64,000 nt of DNA, taken from Seminavis robusta (Eukaryota; Bacillariophyta; Bacillariophyceae; Naviculales; Naviculaceae). The position numbers were made by a program, and so were the translations under genes. Positions 9,575-21,177 of this stretch are shown here, in pieces. Numbering within the stretch: the stretch's first letter is position 1; each line of letters opens with the position of its first letter. The stretch lies in assembly GCA_903772945.1 (NCBI GenBank), contig CAICTM010000009.1:62001-126000 (forward strand), read 5' to 3'. The notes under the pieces were generated by a model that was not told where the DNA came from, ran no database searches, and saw nothing but the letters and a program-made list of their open reading frames with translations.

Positions 9575-11123
9575 TGGATGCGTGTCTGAAGAAGGAGCGA
9601 TTCATGATTGAATGTGATCATTCTACATCGTATTGGTGCCCTAACAAAAAGCAGCACAAGTAGTCCAGCTAGTAGATCATAAGACCACGCATACATGTTT
9701 CTAACAATGGTACAAACAGTATCGTATCCAACTAGCTATTAATAGGCTACAACATCGTCACTCCTGGCTCTTGAAAAGTTTGTAGTATATTGAAGGGAAG
9801 GGGCACGGTACTTGCGACTTCGTACATTGTATTGATCCTCGCCCTCGCTCAGATTATCCAGCCACTTTTTTGGAGCCAACACACAAGCTTAGAATAAAGG
9901 CAAACCCAGAGATCTGATTCCCCAGGAGCTTGCCTCGTTCTCCCTCTCGCTCATCCCTCATCCCTCATCCCCCACCCCAAGCCTGCAAGCAAGCCCTTGT
10001 GTACCGGCGTGGTACCGGTATCTAACTTACTGACTAATCCAAGGACCTGTGAACATGCTTCGGTCCTGGAGAGTGGAGACGAGAGTGTGATTTCAGGGGA
10101 ACCTCTTCAACGGCGGTCTGGGATGCAGTACACTTGTACAAGTTAAAAATGTAAACATTAGACTGAAGGTGGCCTTCGAGTCATGCGAGGAGTATGGTAC
10201 TTACGTGCTTGTCGGTGGTCGATCTAAACCCGTACAGTACGGAGTACGGTACTCTAGTACTTTTACTTTTTAAACGGTGTAGTTAGGTGCTCGAGGTACG
10301 GTACGTTGATACGATACGTGTATTCGATCAGAAAATTTAATATGAAGCCAGCACCGGTATGTCATACCTGAAGTACCGATACAACTTCGACAATCATACT
10401 TACAGTTACTGGTATTGAGCGCAGCTTGAGCAGATATTATTCTAGCTAGTAGCTATTAAATAGTACATTGTATTCAATTGTCTCCAGCCTTCTCATAGGA
10501 AAGCAAGTTGTTAAAGCGGATTCTCCAGTAGTTAATCCTTGTTGTACTTTGATTCAAGATCCATTATCGCGTGATACTTCAACCACAATCGATGGTTAAA
10601 AGAAGCCTGCCCCCCCTGCTGGGCAGCTCTATGTGGTTCTTTTGATGGTCATTAATTGTGATGCGGCACAAACCTTCCTGACGTGGCGCAGATGATAATA
10701 AGTATTTGGGTTCTTGAAATTGGCACCAAGCAAGCAATAAAAATACACCGTACATTACTACTAGTAGTACCGGTACCTGGTACTACATGTAGCTAGTTTG
10801 AGACTATCATCGGGTACTGTACCTCACTACAGACTACAGTACTACCGGTTCCAGTATTGAGCTGAGTAGTGAATCGCTAAATAAATAGACTCTGAAGCAC
10901 GATATAGAGACACCGTATAGTAGTACCGGTATGATACGATTAATAGCTAGTACTGTAGTACCACTCGTAGCTCATGCAAGTCTGAATCGAATGATTCATT
11001 CAATCTGACCCTGTCTTTTTGGCCACAGCGCTACAGCAGAGCTCAGGCCAGACACTCCACTTTCGAAAGCGATACTCGAGAGTGACAATCCCTCTCAGTA
11101 TTCTTTAGTTACAACATTTGGCC
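9575..11123. other. Intergenic, 1.5 kb
   Basis: No gene seen. It is dense in self-complementary short repeats (ACTAGTAGTACC, TACCGGTACC, GTACGGTAC), with a TCATCCC repeat near 9950-9973. Confidence 0.65.
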
Positions 11124-12461
11124 ATGGTTAGGTTGGAGCTCCAAACATGGTTTCAAAACCGCATTGTCAGGAGAACCTCTTCGTTGCTGGTGGATCACAA
11201 GCAAAGTATTGACGTTACGGAGGACGCTAGCGACGTCGACGACACATGCGATTGTGACAACTACCAGGAGCCAGTTGTTCCCTTGCACAGGAAAGAGATC
11301 CAGGTTGGCAAGCTTCTTGGCACGGGCAGCTTCTCGCAGGTACACGAAATAACAAATGTGAGTCTTCGCGGAAAGCTGGCATCCTTTTGCTCCCAAGAGG
11401 AACAAGCATCGCGGCAGCTCTTTAGTGCTACATTTCAGGCCAAAGCAGGCTCGAATAGCGAGGATACCGGTTCCCGATATGTCATCAAGCATTTGAATCG
11501 AAAGTTGTTAAGGCGACCAAGGCAATTCCACCACGCAGCGCAGTCTCTGATTGAGGAGGCCGATGTCATGGCCAAGCTAGATCACCCTAACATTCTTAAG
11601 ATCAGAGGCAAGGCCCTTGGTGGAGCGTCCGCATTTGCAGAGACGGGGCGCTTTGATGGTTTCTTCATCATCACGGATCTGCTCTCGGGGACGCTGAAGC
11701 AACGCATTGAAGAATGGAAGCGCGCAAAGGAATATCAATCTTTAGGATCCCTCGACAAGATACTGATGAAGACAAGGCACGCCATTGGGCTGTCCTCGGC
11801 GTTGGATTACCTGCACGATAGGAGAATCATCTTCAGAGATTTTAAACCTGACAACGCCGGGTTCAAGACGGATGACACGGTCCAGCTATTCGACTTTGGC
11901 CTGAGCCGAACGTTACCAGAGCCAGGGCAGGCGAAAGAAGAATTCTCTGGTGGCAGTAATGATCTTGGACTGCTTGGTGAAGATGAAGTTACGTATCTCA
12001 TGTCGTTGGCTGGAACTACAAGGTAGGTGGCATGATGGTTGTTTGACTGAGGATCCATCTTTTGATGGGACACACAAATAACTCAAACGGATGGACTCGA
12101 CTCGTTCTGCGTTGTTTCGATTTGTGGCAGATACATGGCTAGTGAAGTCCTATTGACTCGTCGATACAATCTCAAGGCAGATGTGTATAGCTTTGCGCTT
12201 GTGTTTTTTGAGATGCTGGCAGAGAAGACTCCTTTTGAAGGCTTTGGCTTTGGATGCTTTGAAGAATATGTATGCAGATTGGGAAGGCGCCCGGAACTCA
12301 GTCGATTGGGACTGCCCTCCGGACTTGAGGGTCTCCTGGAAGCGGCCTGGCACCAAGACATTGCGGAACGTTTTTCCATGAAGGATGTTTGCGAAACCTT
12401 GCTACTTCTGGTGCACGATATGGAGGCTGGGTTGGTTGAGCCAAAGGAGCCAACCAACTAG
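11124..12461 (+). CDS. Protein kinase (TKL-like)
   Basis: Exons 11124-12022 and 12131-12461; 409 residues. The intron is 108 nt (GTAGGT...GGCAG). The start is the ATG at 11124. Motifs in order: glycine loop GTGSFSQV (about 65-72), VIK lysine (about 119-122), catalytic loop IIFRDFKPDN (about 232-241), DFG (about 256), and GTTRYMASE spanning the splice junction. Between the glycine loop and the VIK lysine there are about 45 residues instead of the usual 12-18, so the first lobe carries an insertion. The HRD histidine is Phe (FRD), while the catalytic Asp, Lys and Asn remain, so activity is likely. There is no transmembrane segment or obvious regulatory domain. The substrate cannot be told. Confidence 0.88.
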
Positions 12462-12968
12462 TTTTGGGCTGGCTGGTATATACCGATAGGAACCCTTGAA
12501 GCACTTCTGGCTGGATTAGATTAGATTAGATTGGATTAAATGAGATAACAACCCTACCAGGTACTCATCCCCTTCTCCTTCCAGCTCCCGTTCATCATTC
12601 GATTGATCATTCCTCCTTCGTCGACCTGGTCGGACAGTGTATTCGTGTAATTGGGTCGGGTGTGGCAGGTTTTTTGAACACAGCAGAGCTGAGTATTTTC
12701 AGCCGGGAACTTCTTCGAAAGCAATCCTACTGGCTAGCTAGCTAGGAAGACTGTCACTCGACTCGACTCGCATCTCCCATCCCCCATTCCTACTAGCTAG
12801 TTGACGAAGCCGCCATCGCTGGTATCGTCCCTGTTATCATATCATATTGTAGTACCTTCGACGACAGTTGCTGTGTTTTGTTGTAGCCATAGCTTGCTGA
12901 TCACCAAGCAAACGAGAGAAAATAGACAAGCAGTAGAGGGAGATCGAGATTGAAAGTACCATTGCATC
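12462..12968. other. Intergenic, 0.5 kb
   Basis: No gene seen. Short direct repeats of GATTAGATTA near 12515-12540, and CTAGCTAG near 12731-12744. Confidence 0.65.
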
Positions 12969-14390
12969 ATGTACGCAAAAGACGATGAAGATTTGATTGA
13001 TCGCGTCTCGGATGACGAGGATGCCATGGTGGAAGATGACAATGGCGGTGGAAGAGCTAAATCGCGCAGCAAACGAGACGATGCAGATGATGAGCCACCA
13101 TTGGAAGGATATGAAAGGTGTGTTGGATTGGATGAATGTCCGTGATACTGCAAAATGGTTCCATTCGAATCTAGGCGTCATATCCTGAAAGATTTATCTG
13201 TGCTTTTCTATTTACTTGTGTTACTAACTAGATATGATTGTTTCTGAATTTCCTTTCCTGTGGATTACACTTACACTTACAGGACAGCCATGATTGGCCA
13301 AGGAGCATACGGGATTGTGTACAAGGGGAAGAAGGAAGACACTGGGGATGTTGTAGCCATTAAGCGCATCCCTTTCTCGGATTCCACGCCAGAAGGAGGT
13401 GTGCCGTGCAATGTCATCCGTGAGATTAGCTTGCTAAGAGAACTGGATCATCCCAATGTGGCAAGTTTAACTACTTTTTTTAGGTGGGAAATTAAATTGG
13501 TATCTAAAAAGATTTTTCATCTTCCAATTCCCACCAGGTCCGGCTTTTGGATATCATCCAAGCTCAGCCAGGTGGTCTCTACCTTGTCTTTGAGTATGTT
13601 TCTCACGACTTGAAGACATACATGGATCAGTTCCAGCAAAGTGATGATATCACTGAACGGGTTGGATTGCCTGTTCCCACGGTCCGTTCTTTTCTGAGGC
13701 AAATCATTGCGGGGGTTGGATGCTGCCATACCTATCGAATTTTGCATCGTGATCTCAAACCTCATAATGTACGTACTCAGCTTTACTGGTGGGGTATGAA
13801 TCAAGTTATCGAGTTAACCAAACTAATCTCTTGACAATGAACCCAATGGCATGGGTATCCAACCTGCATGATCATTTTGGTCTTTTTGACGATGGTGGCA
13901 GTTGCTGATTACTGCTGACGGAAAGCAGGTTAAATTGGCCGATTTTGGTTTGGCACGACTGTCCGCCATTCCCAATGGCCCCTACACATTTGAGGTTGTC
14001 ACATTGTGGTATCGTGCTCCAGAGCTACTCTTGGGTGCCAATCGATACTCCACTTCGGTAGATGTCTGGTCCATAGGATGTATCTTTGCCGAAATGGCAA
14101 GTGGTATGCCTCTCTTCCCCGGACGTTCGGATATTGATCAGCTATTCAAAATCTTTCAACGTCGTGGAACACCCACATCAGGTATGTGGCCACAGGTATT
14201 GAGATTGCCTCATTACAATGCCGAGTTTCCGCAGTGGAGAGAACGTCCCATTACTGAATTTGTGCCCATTCAGGGACTGGGAGGAACTACAGGTTCTGAT
14301 TTGTTGAACAAACTATTGTTGTACGATCCTGATCGACGCATTGCCTGCAAAACTGCTCTTCAGCATCCATACTTTACGCAACAAGACTAA
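12969..14390 (+). CDS. Cyclin-dependent kinase
   Basis: Exons 12969-13117, 13283-13460, 13538-13768, 13902-14390; 348 residues. An acidic N-terminal extension of about 50 residues precedes the kinase domain. Motifs: IGQGAYGIVYKG, VAIKRI, cyclin-binding helix PCNVIREISLL in the PSTAIRE position, HRDLKPHN, ADFGLAR, T-loop YTFEVVTLWYRAPELLLG with the activating Thr, and a SVDVWSIGCIFAEM helix. These define a CDK. The PCNVIRE helix is not a standard class marker, so I do not assign it to A, B, C or D types. Intron 2 is best read as GC-AG (13461-13537), giving HPNVVRLLDII as in other CDKs; a GT four bases upstream with phase 0 would delete one Val. It is expected to act with a cyclin in cell-cycle or transcription control. 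Confidence 0.9.
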
Positions 14391-15058
14391 GGAAGAGCTC
14401 GCCTTTTCAGTTTTTTTGAGCCTGAAGCAGCAATCGTGGCTCTGTGCAATCAACAAAACTGCTGCGTATTGACTAGCTAGAGAGGTTGAAATGGTACTGT
14501 AACCCTGGTTTCCCCCGTTGTGAGGTACTGGTTGTCATGAAATCAAGGAATCGACTGGGGCACTACTACGATTGATAATTCTGTGTCTCTTGCTTGCCAA
14601 TTGTGATGTTCCAAAGGATTATGAGGGTTCATTCATAACTGTCAAAGATTCGGCAGAGCTTATTAGAGGGCACGGATGATGGTCTTCAACGCCACGGGCA
14701 CATCCGCAAGCGCCCCTGCCGCTGCAGATCACCATTGCCGCGAAGGCCACATGCGTCAAGATGTGAAGAGTACCCGTGTGATCACATAACATTGCAGGGT
14801 TTTGTGGTACCAGGTACGTCCGTTTCTAGTAGTAAAAAATAGATACTTTAGTACTTCACAATGTCGAGACATTAATGCGACTCGTTGTACTGCAGTAACT
14901 TGTTCAAAATGCAGTAAGTAGTAGTAGTTGTTGTCGTTGGGCTTCATATAAAAATGTGCGGTTCATAGGAAGAACAATTGTCTGGTGTGGTCTGGTTCAA
15001 AAATTGCAAAACATAAAATCAGCACACTTGTTTGGTCGGTGAGTCGAATCGATGGAGC
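14391..15058. other. Convergent 3' spacer, 0.7 kb
   Basis: It separates the ends of the CDK and permease genes and presumably holds both 3' UTRs. No gene seen. Confidence 0.65.
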
Positions 15059-16845
15059 CTACGCGGAGACCTCCATGCGCAAACTTTCGTCCTTTTGGAT
15101 CTCTGCAGAGTCGTTGATTTCTTCCGATTCAGCGTCGCCGCCAGTGGGGATCTTGAGCGTGGGATCGGGATCCTTGTTGTCGTCATCAGCCTCGTCTTGC
15201 GCGTCGTTGCTGGGTTCTTCTCCAAAGGGGTAAAATTGAGGTTTGGGGATTCCAAGGAACTTGAGCAGGAAGAAGGTTCCTTCCATGATGAGAAAACTGC
15301 CAATTCCGGCGATGAGTCCGTTAGCGATACTGTAGGTCAAGGGCATGATGATGACAGTCAAGAAGGCACTGGTTGCGTGGGAGAGGTTGTACCATTTGAC
15401 ATTGGCCAAGGACTTGGACATGATGGCCCCGACAATGATGAGTGCACCTCCAGTGGCCCACGGGGGGATGGCGGCAATGATGGGAGCAAAGAAGATGCTC
15501 AAGAAGAAGAAGAATCCACAGATGCAGGCAGCCATTCCAGTTCTGGCTCCAGCTTTAACTCCAGCACCAGATTCAATGTAGGAAGTGACAGGAGAGAGTC
15601 CAAAGATGCTTCCAAACATGGTTGCGAAGGCATCACTGGCAAATGCCCATCGGCTTCGTGGGAAGTCTCCAGCTTCGTCGGTGTATCCGAGATCCTGAAC
15701 GAGAGCCAGCAAAGTACCGGAGGTATCCAAAAAGTCGACGTACAAGAAGGTGAACAAGGCAACACCGACACTTCCCAGATCTGAAGTGTAGTTGGCCAAG
15801 AGTTTATCCAATGGTTCAATTGACACGACTTTCTTGAAGTATTCAAAGCGTTCATTTCCAGCGGGGGTATCAGGGAAGTAGGTAATAGCAGTGCCACGGA
15901 ACCAGGAGATGAATGTGATGAATCCAATTCCAATGATGAAGGCAGAACGATTTCTGTACAGGAAGAAGGAACAAGTAAGTTGGTTAGACCGGCATCTCAA
16001 CACCGCCTTCGTTTTCAGTTGTTTTGTTTTTCTGCTTACTGGTAAGCCATGAGGATGAGCATGATCATCAGTCCCAAGATTCCGACCCAGGCAGTTGGGG
16101 AAGTCATGACACCGCCAAGATCATCGCAAGTGTATGCGTCGCTGATAGTACAGATTCCCTCATTTTTACAGGCGTCGGTGTATGCCACAATGGGTGTACG
16201 CTTGTCTTCGGGGCATGCTCCCAGAGTGACAGCAGTGGCGATATCACTAACCACGATACCGATACCCTCAGCGGTCTGAAGACCCAAATGAGCCAAGAAG
16301 AATCCAATGGCGGCGGGGGTAGCGACACGAACAGGTTCAGGGATGAGTTTGGTGATCGCATGGCGAACTCCAGTGAGGGCCAAGAAGGAAAAGATGACAC
16401 CCTCAATGAGGACGGCGGTAACGGCAGCTTCGTATCCGATTTTTCCAGTTCCACGCCATCCCACCACGCTGTAGGTGAAGTATGCGTTCATTCCCATACC
16501 AGGTGCCAAGGCGATGGGCAAGTTGGCCAATAATCCCATGCACAAACAACCAAAGAGACTGGCAATGGCCGTGGATGTAACAAACTCGCGCTTGATGGCT
16601 TCTTGGCATTCCAGGTAGGTGTCACCAAAGATACCGCCGTCGTCTTCGTTGGGAACACAGGGACCTCCCGAGTCAGCCAAAATGCGTGGGTTCACAGCCA
16701 AAATGTACGCCATGCTCATAAAGGTAGCAGCGGCTCCTCGAAACTCCGAGGTAAAATTCGTCTTGCGACCTTCAAAGTCAAAGAAACGACCCACAGGCGA
16801 GTGGTGGACTGCCGCGTTCAGTTTTTCAATCATTCCAGATGCCAT
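15059..16845 (-). CDS. AzgA-type purine (adenine/guanine/hypoxanthine) permease
   Basis: Exons (minus) 16845-16040 and 15953-15059; 566 residues. The 86-nt intron (GTAAGC...TACAG) rejoins MAYQ to NRSAFIIGIGF. The start is MASGMIEKLN; the frame is open further upstream without a membrane motif. Family marks of the NCS2/AzgA group are RGAAATFMSMAYILAVNP in the first helix, APGMGMNAYFTY, the broken helix SPVTSYIESGAGVKAGARTG, and about 12-14 hydrophobic segments. The tail is acidic. The family imports purine bases with protons across the plasma membrane, so nitrogen scavenging is the likely role. A Cys-containing extracellular loop of about 45 residues (ACPEDKRTP to TCDDLGG) is longer than in bacterial members. 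Confidence 0.93.
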
Positions 16846-17310
16846 GGTCGAAAATCGAAAATCGAAAATCAATGTTGGTGCTTCAAACAAATTCAATGGA
16901 TTAAAATGAGGAGGAGGATGTAGCTCTCTTTTTCTTCTTTTGCGTTGTTCTTGTTGAGAAGTGAGAATTGTGGGAAAGAGGATCAAAAGAGGAAAGATTG
17001 ATAAAGCTTCTCACTCACCACAACATGGGTGGGTGGATCTCGTCCAAGATCTTCGCCGTCGGTTTCTCGCAAAAGAAGCACCGAAGCGTGACAAAGGATC
17101 CATCAGCGGAACATCCTGTCAGCTCCAGGAGGCGCTTCCAATGTCGAAGGTGCTTTACCCTTTAAGTAAAACAGTTAAAGGTGCGGTGACGGCATTTTAA
17201 ATTTTGACACCCAAGGTTTCACCGACACATCTCTTGATCCCAATTGCTCCAAGCTCCCGTTGACGCAGTTTTTTGTAAGCCTGAACCTTTCTGTTGTTGG
17301 TTGTCGGGAG

Positions 17311-17517
17311 CACATCAGTTCAAACGTCTTTTAAGGTCTGGCCGTCGCTAGGATTGATTTTTCTTCAAATTGAGCCATTTGTTGGTGATAACGACAAATC
17401 TGACGCAATATTCGCCTATTTGACACGAATTCGCTCAAATAAAGCCATAGAATTGTCATTTTTAGACCTACCACGGCCAGACCTTAAAAGACAATTCATC
17501 GATTTTGAACTGATGTG
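17311..17517. repeat. Inverted-repeat element, MITE-like
   Basis: The ends are inverted copies: CACATCAGTTCAAA at 17311-17324 against TTTGAACTGATGTG at 17504-17517. A second perfect 19-nt pair lies just inside (17327-17345 against 17473-17491). Small unpaired insertions separate the two pairs. The centre (about 127 nt) is AT-rich and non-coding. This architecture fits a small non-autonomous DNA transposon or a folded RNA. I cannot see clear target-site duplications, and no second copy was noticed in the window. Confidence 0.5.
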
Positions 17518-18351
17518 GGAGCAGTTGGCAACTTGGACCCAACAAAGAGGTTTGGCTGAAACCTGTACCACCTGGCACCGGTACCGTGGGTGGGAGTGTG
17601 GTGTGGGGGGAATAATGTAGCTGGTCGAGAATTTCACTCAGACATCCAGAAGGGTCCTATTGCTGTGTCTGGAGGGGATGTGCTTACTAAGGTTGAAGAA
17701 CGTGTCTTTGGAGGCTGAAGCATCTCCGCCTATCCCGGTGTCCAGAAGTTGATGATATGGCCGATTGCCGATGACCCTACCGTATGCAACAGCAATCGTC
17801 AATGCTGGGAACCAGCTGCCTTCGTCTGAGGCTCGGGGCTGCTGGCTGGAAAAGGAACGTGCCAAATGCCAAGCCAAAGTACCGTTCGTAGCCAGCCACC
17901 AGCCACCAGCCACCGGTGAACATGACAGGGTAGCATCTTCCCTACTAGCTAGAAGTGGCTGCTTGATGATAGCTATCCAACCTCACGTGGGAGGAGGAGG
18001 TACTGTTGCTGCATTTGTACAGTACCAGTGCTGGCACCGGTAATGCTATCATGGTACATGTACGTACTAGACCATCAGCCAGCCAGCTTGGATCCGCATT
18101 AGGATGTGCACAACGGTAGATAGCAAGCCAGTGTTAGCTTCAGATCCTCCGACATGAACGCATTTTGTCTTTAGAATCTTGACAGACTAACTAAGCGGGC
18201 ATCTCTTCATCTGGGCGTTGCAATTCTTGGCCACACTTCCTCTTTACGCAACCATACTGCAAGAGAGACTTCTCCGCTCCAAAGAAAGAGGTTTGCTTCG
18301 TACGGTACCGGTAGAGTGGTACCAACCCTCCGCTCTATTGCCCACGTTGCG

Positions 18352-18379
18352 GTACCGGTACATGTACATGTACCGGTAC
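18352..18379. repeat. 28-bp perfect palindrome of TACCGGTA/TACATGTA units
   Basis: Centred at 18365/18366, symmetric out to GTACC...GGTAC. It is the longest clean example of the self-complementary short repeats found across the spacers. Confidence 0.85.
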
Positions 18380-18628
18380 GAGGGACCGGAATGGGCTCTT
18401 ACTAGTATTAATATACCGAACGCTTCCCAAATCAAAGCATTAACAACCGTAATGTAAAGGATTTAATAAGCCGCTTTGACGCGGTTCAAGCCGTTCCAGT
18501 GGTTCGACCCTGCTCCAAAGTCAAGACACAAGAGTCAAGTGGTGGCAAAGTGGTATCAGCAAGCTTGTCATTGTGTACCGGTGACTTCTCTCCTCGGCTC
18601 GACATAGAGACTTACGGAGAGGAATGCG

Positions 18629-20693
18629 ATGGAGGCCCGCGATGATGCTACTAGCGGCAGCAACGGCGACGATGGCAACGAGTCTGATGATTCCATAGCC
18701 ATGCCAGCGTCGAATGTGCAGGACGAAAATCAGGACTCCGAAAGAGTAGAAGTCAACGATACGTCTTCTTCCATGTTCTCCAATCAGCACAGTTTCAATA
18801 GTCGCATCATGTTGAAAATTCTTCGTGATCAGCAGCAACCACAACAACGACAACGACAAGACAGTGAAAGAATTGAGGAAAGCAAGAGAGAAGAAGAAGA
18901 GGAGGAGACTGCCAAGTCCCTAGCACTACATGTAGAATCCACCGACGAACCTGACGACGTTGTGCCGGTTCCTGCTCTGCACACAAGTACTATTACGAAT
19001 ATTATGAATACGAATTCTAGTAGTGGAGACCCACGTCGCGTGCGTCTGAGGCCACCAGACGATGTGAGCATCAAGGACCGATCTGCCATGGAAGCCTTGA
19101 GAGCCAGTCAGACTCCTGGTGCCATTCGAGTGGCCGGAATTGACGGAGCTCCCCCCCATGCTAGACGAAGACGAATCGGGGGTTCTAGCCGTTGGCGAAA
19201 ACAGCAATGCCCGAAACCTCGCCTCTGCTGCTAATCTTACCGATGCCGAGGCACGGGCTCTGACGCAAGGGGCCATGCTAGAGGCAGCTAGGATCAGCAT
19301 GCAGGTTGCTCCCGGGGCTGTCAGTGTCGAGGGCATGGGATGCATCAACAGATTTCCTCATTCAACTACAACGCCACAACATGACGCCGACAATACATGT
19401 ACTAATAATGATCCAGAAATGGCTGCTAATGCAGAACTACTGGATCTTGCCAATTTGAATCCTGAAAACGATCAAGTCCTTTTGGAAGCTACACTAGTCG
19501 ACAATTTATATGTAGAAGCAACACCCGTCAACAGTGTCGCTGGCGGAAGTGAACACACTGTTGGGTCGCAAAAACACAAGAATATGGAGGAGCTCGAACT
19601 CACAGATATCGTCAAGAGTGGCAAGGCCGTCCGGCAGCTTGTTTTGGTTCTGGCACTTTTACTTTGTTTGGGACTGGCAATTGTGGTGCCATTGGTCCTG
19701 GTCGGTACTACCGCTGGTGATGGTGACAATATTGATTCGAGTGTCGAACAAACAGCAACAGTGCCTCCAACGAGACGTCCTCCCTTTCACAAAATACTTC
19801 ATCCGTATGTTCTGGAAGAAATCAAAAGAGATCCCTACAGCACGGAAGCACTGGCCAATGAGTGGATGCAGGATGACCCTAATCTGGAAACATATTCAGA
19901 AGATCGACTGCTGCAAAGATTCACACTCGCTTGTTTTTGGTATGCCACAAATAGAGAAAACACCTGGAAACGAACGGATCAATGGATGAGCCATAGTGTA
20001 TCCGAGTGCGACTGGTATACGGTGCACCCCAACAAAACAATCTGTGATGAAAACAATGTTTTCAGAATCCTCAATCTCACCGGGAATGCATTGAAAGGAA
20101 CCATACCTGAAGCGCTGAACTTGTATGGACAAGTAGTAGTCTCTGATGTGTCGCACAATAAGCTTGCAGGAACAATACCATCAATATCGGAGAGATCCAA
20201 GGTATTTGAAGTCATGGATTATTCCTACAATGATTTTGAAGGACATTTCAGTGTCGACTTTGGTATTTCCCAAATTTCTCTTCGAATCTTCAAAATTCAA
20301 CACAATCGATTTGGTGGAACCATTCCGATAGAGGTTGCATTCATGCCAAATTTGACCCATGTGGATGCCACAGGGAACCAATTCCAGGGACGGCTACCCG
20401 ATTTCTTTGGAGTTGTCGAGGAGCTGGAAGTTATTCGGATGGGTGGTAACCTCCTTGGGGGGACCCTGTCACATACCATTGGTGAACTCAGCAATCTACG
20501 GGAACTTGATCTCTCCGGCACTAGCCTTAGCGGTGCCCTGCCGGTCCAGTTGGAACAGCTGCCGCATCTGGAGGTTTTGAATGTTGCAAATACAAGCATC
20601 ACAGGGTCCATTCCGCAAGGGCTTTGTGACAAGAAAGAAGCAGGTCATCTGACTCTGGGTTGTGGTGATGGGGATACTGTGCAGTGCTGCTGA
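18629..20693 (+). CDS. Membrane-anchored LRR protein, frame break in N-terminal part
   Basis: Two overlapping frames make one gene: 18629 to about 19150 (acidic, Gln/Glu-rich, ending near TPGAIRVAGIDGAPP) and about 19150-20693. Their join lies at a C7 run (19151-19157). Either one base has been lost or gained there, by mutation or sequencing error, or a 46-nt intron (19119-19164, GTGCC...GCTAG) is removed; that intron also restores the frame. The second part has another motif copy (VAPGAVSVEG), then a membrane helix (QLVLVLALLLCLGLAIVVPL, about 19632-19705). An LRR N-cap (NEWMQDDPNLETYSEDRLLQ, RFTLACFWYAT, ECDWY) and about seven LRRs follow, ending in a Cys tail (CGDGDTVQCC). The topology suggests a cytosolic N-terminus and outside LRRs, as in other diatom LRR proteins. 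Ligand unknown. Confidence 0.82.
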
Positions 20694-21177
20694 ATCTAGC
20701 TAGCTTGGGTGGATGAATACCGGTACCGGTAGCCAGCTACTCTAGCTAACTCGTAGCTTATAGCCAACTATCCAGCTACTAGCTAGACTACTCGTGCTAC
20801 CGGAACGGTAGGCGAACAGATCGAATGATTGAAAACGATCATTCACTGATGGCAATCACGACAAAGCAAAGCAAAATAATAATGCGATCGGAACACGGCG
20901 TCAGGCAGACAGAATTGAGTAGTTAGGGTAACTATAGGGTTAAACTTATTTATTACATCGAATTTATTTATTCTGCAATATATTTACCTTATCTCCTGTC
21001 TTCCGAGCTGGTTTTGAATTTGCACCGACGATGGCGTTCCACACTTCCGAGAAACCAATTCAAATCACACAAGTGCCACAACAGAAGGAAGCCATCACAC
21101 GAAAAGCCCAGAGTACATACTACTACTATTCATAGCTAGCTAGAGCCTCATCAGTGCTACTAGTAGACCGATTGACG
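20694..21177. other. Intergenic, 0.5 kb
   Basis: No gene seen. CTAGCTAG tracts lie just after the LRR stop (20696-20704) and just before the transporter start (21134-21143). An AT-rich stretch (TTATTTATT) is at 20945-20990. Confidence 0.65.

Larger units (their letters stand above)
16846..18628. other. Divergent spacer, 1.8 kb
   Basis: It lies between the permease and anchored-LRR genes. It holds a triple 8-mer repeat (CGAAAATC) at 16849-16870 in the permease leader, the 207-bp inverted-repeat element at 17311-17517, and a 28-bp palindrome at 18352-18379. Open frames at 17294-17620 and 17765-18043 are unsupported. Confidence 0.65.
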
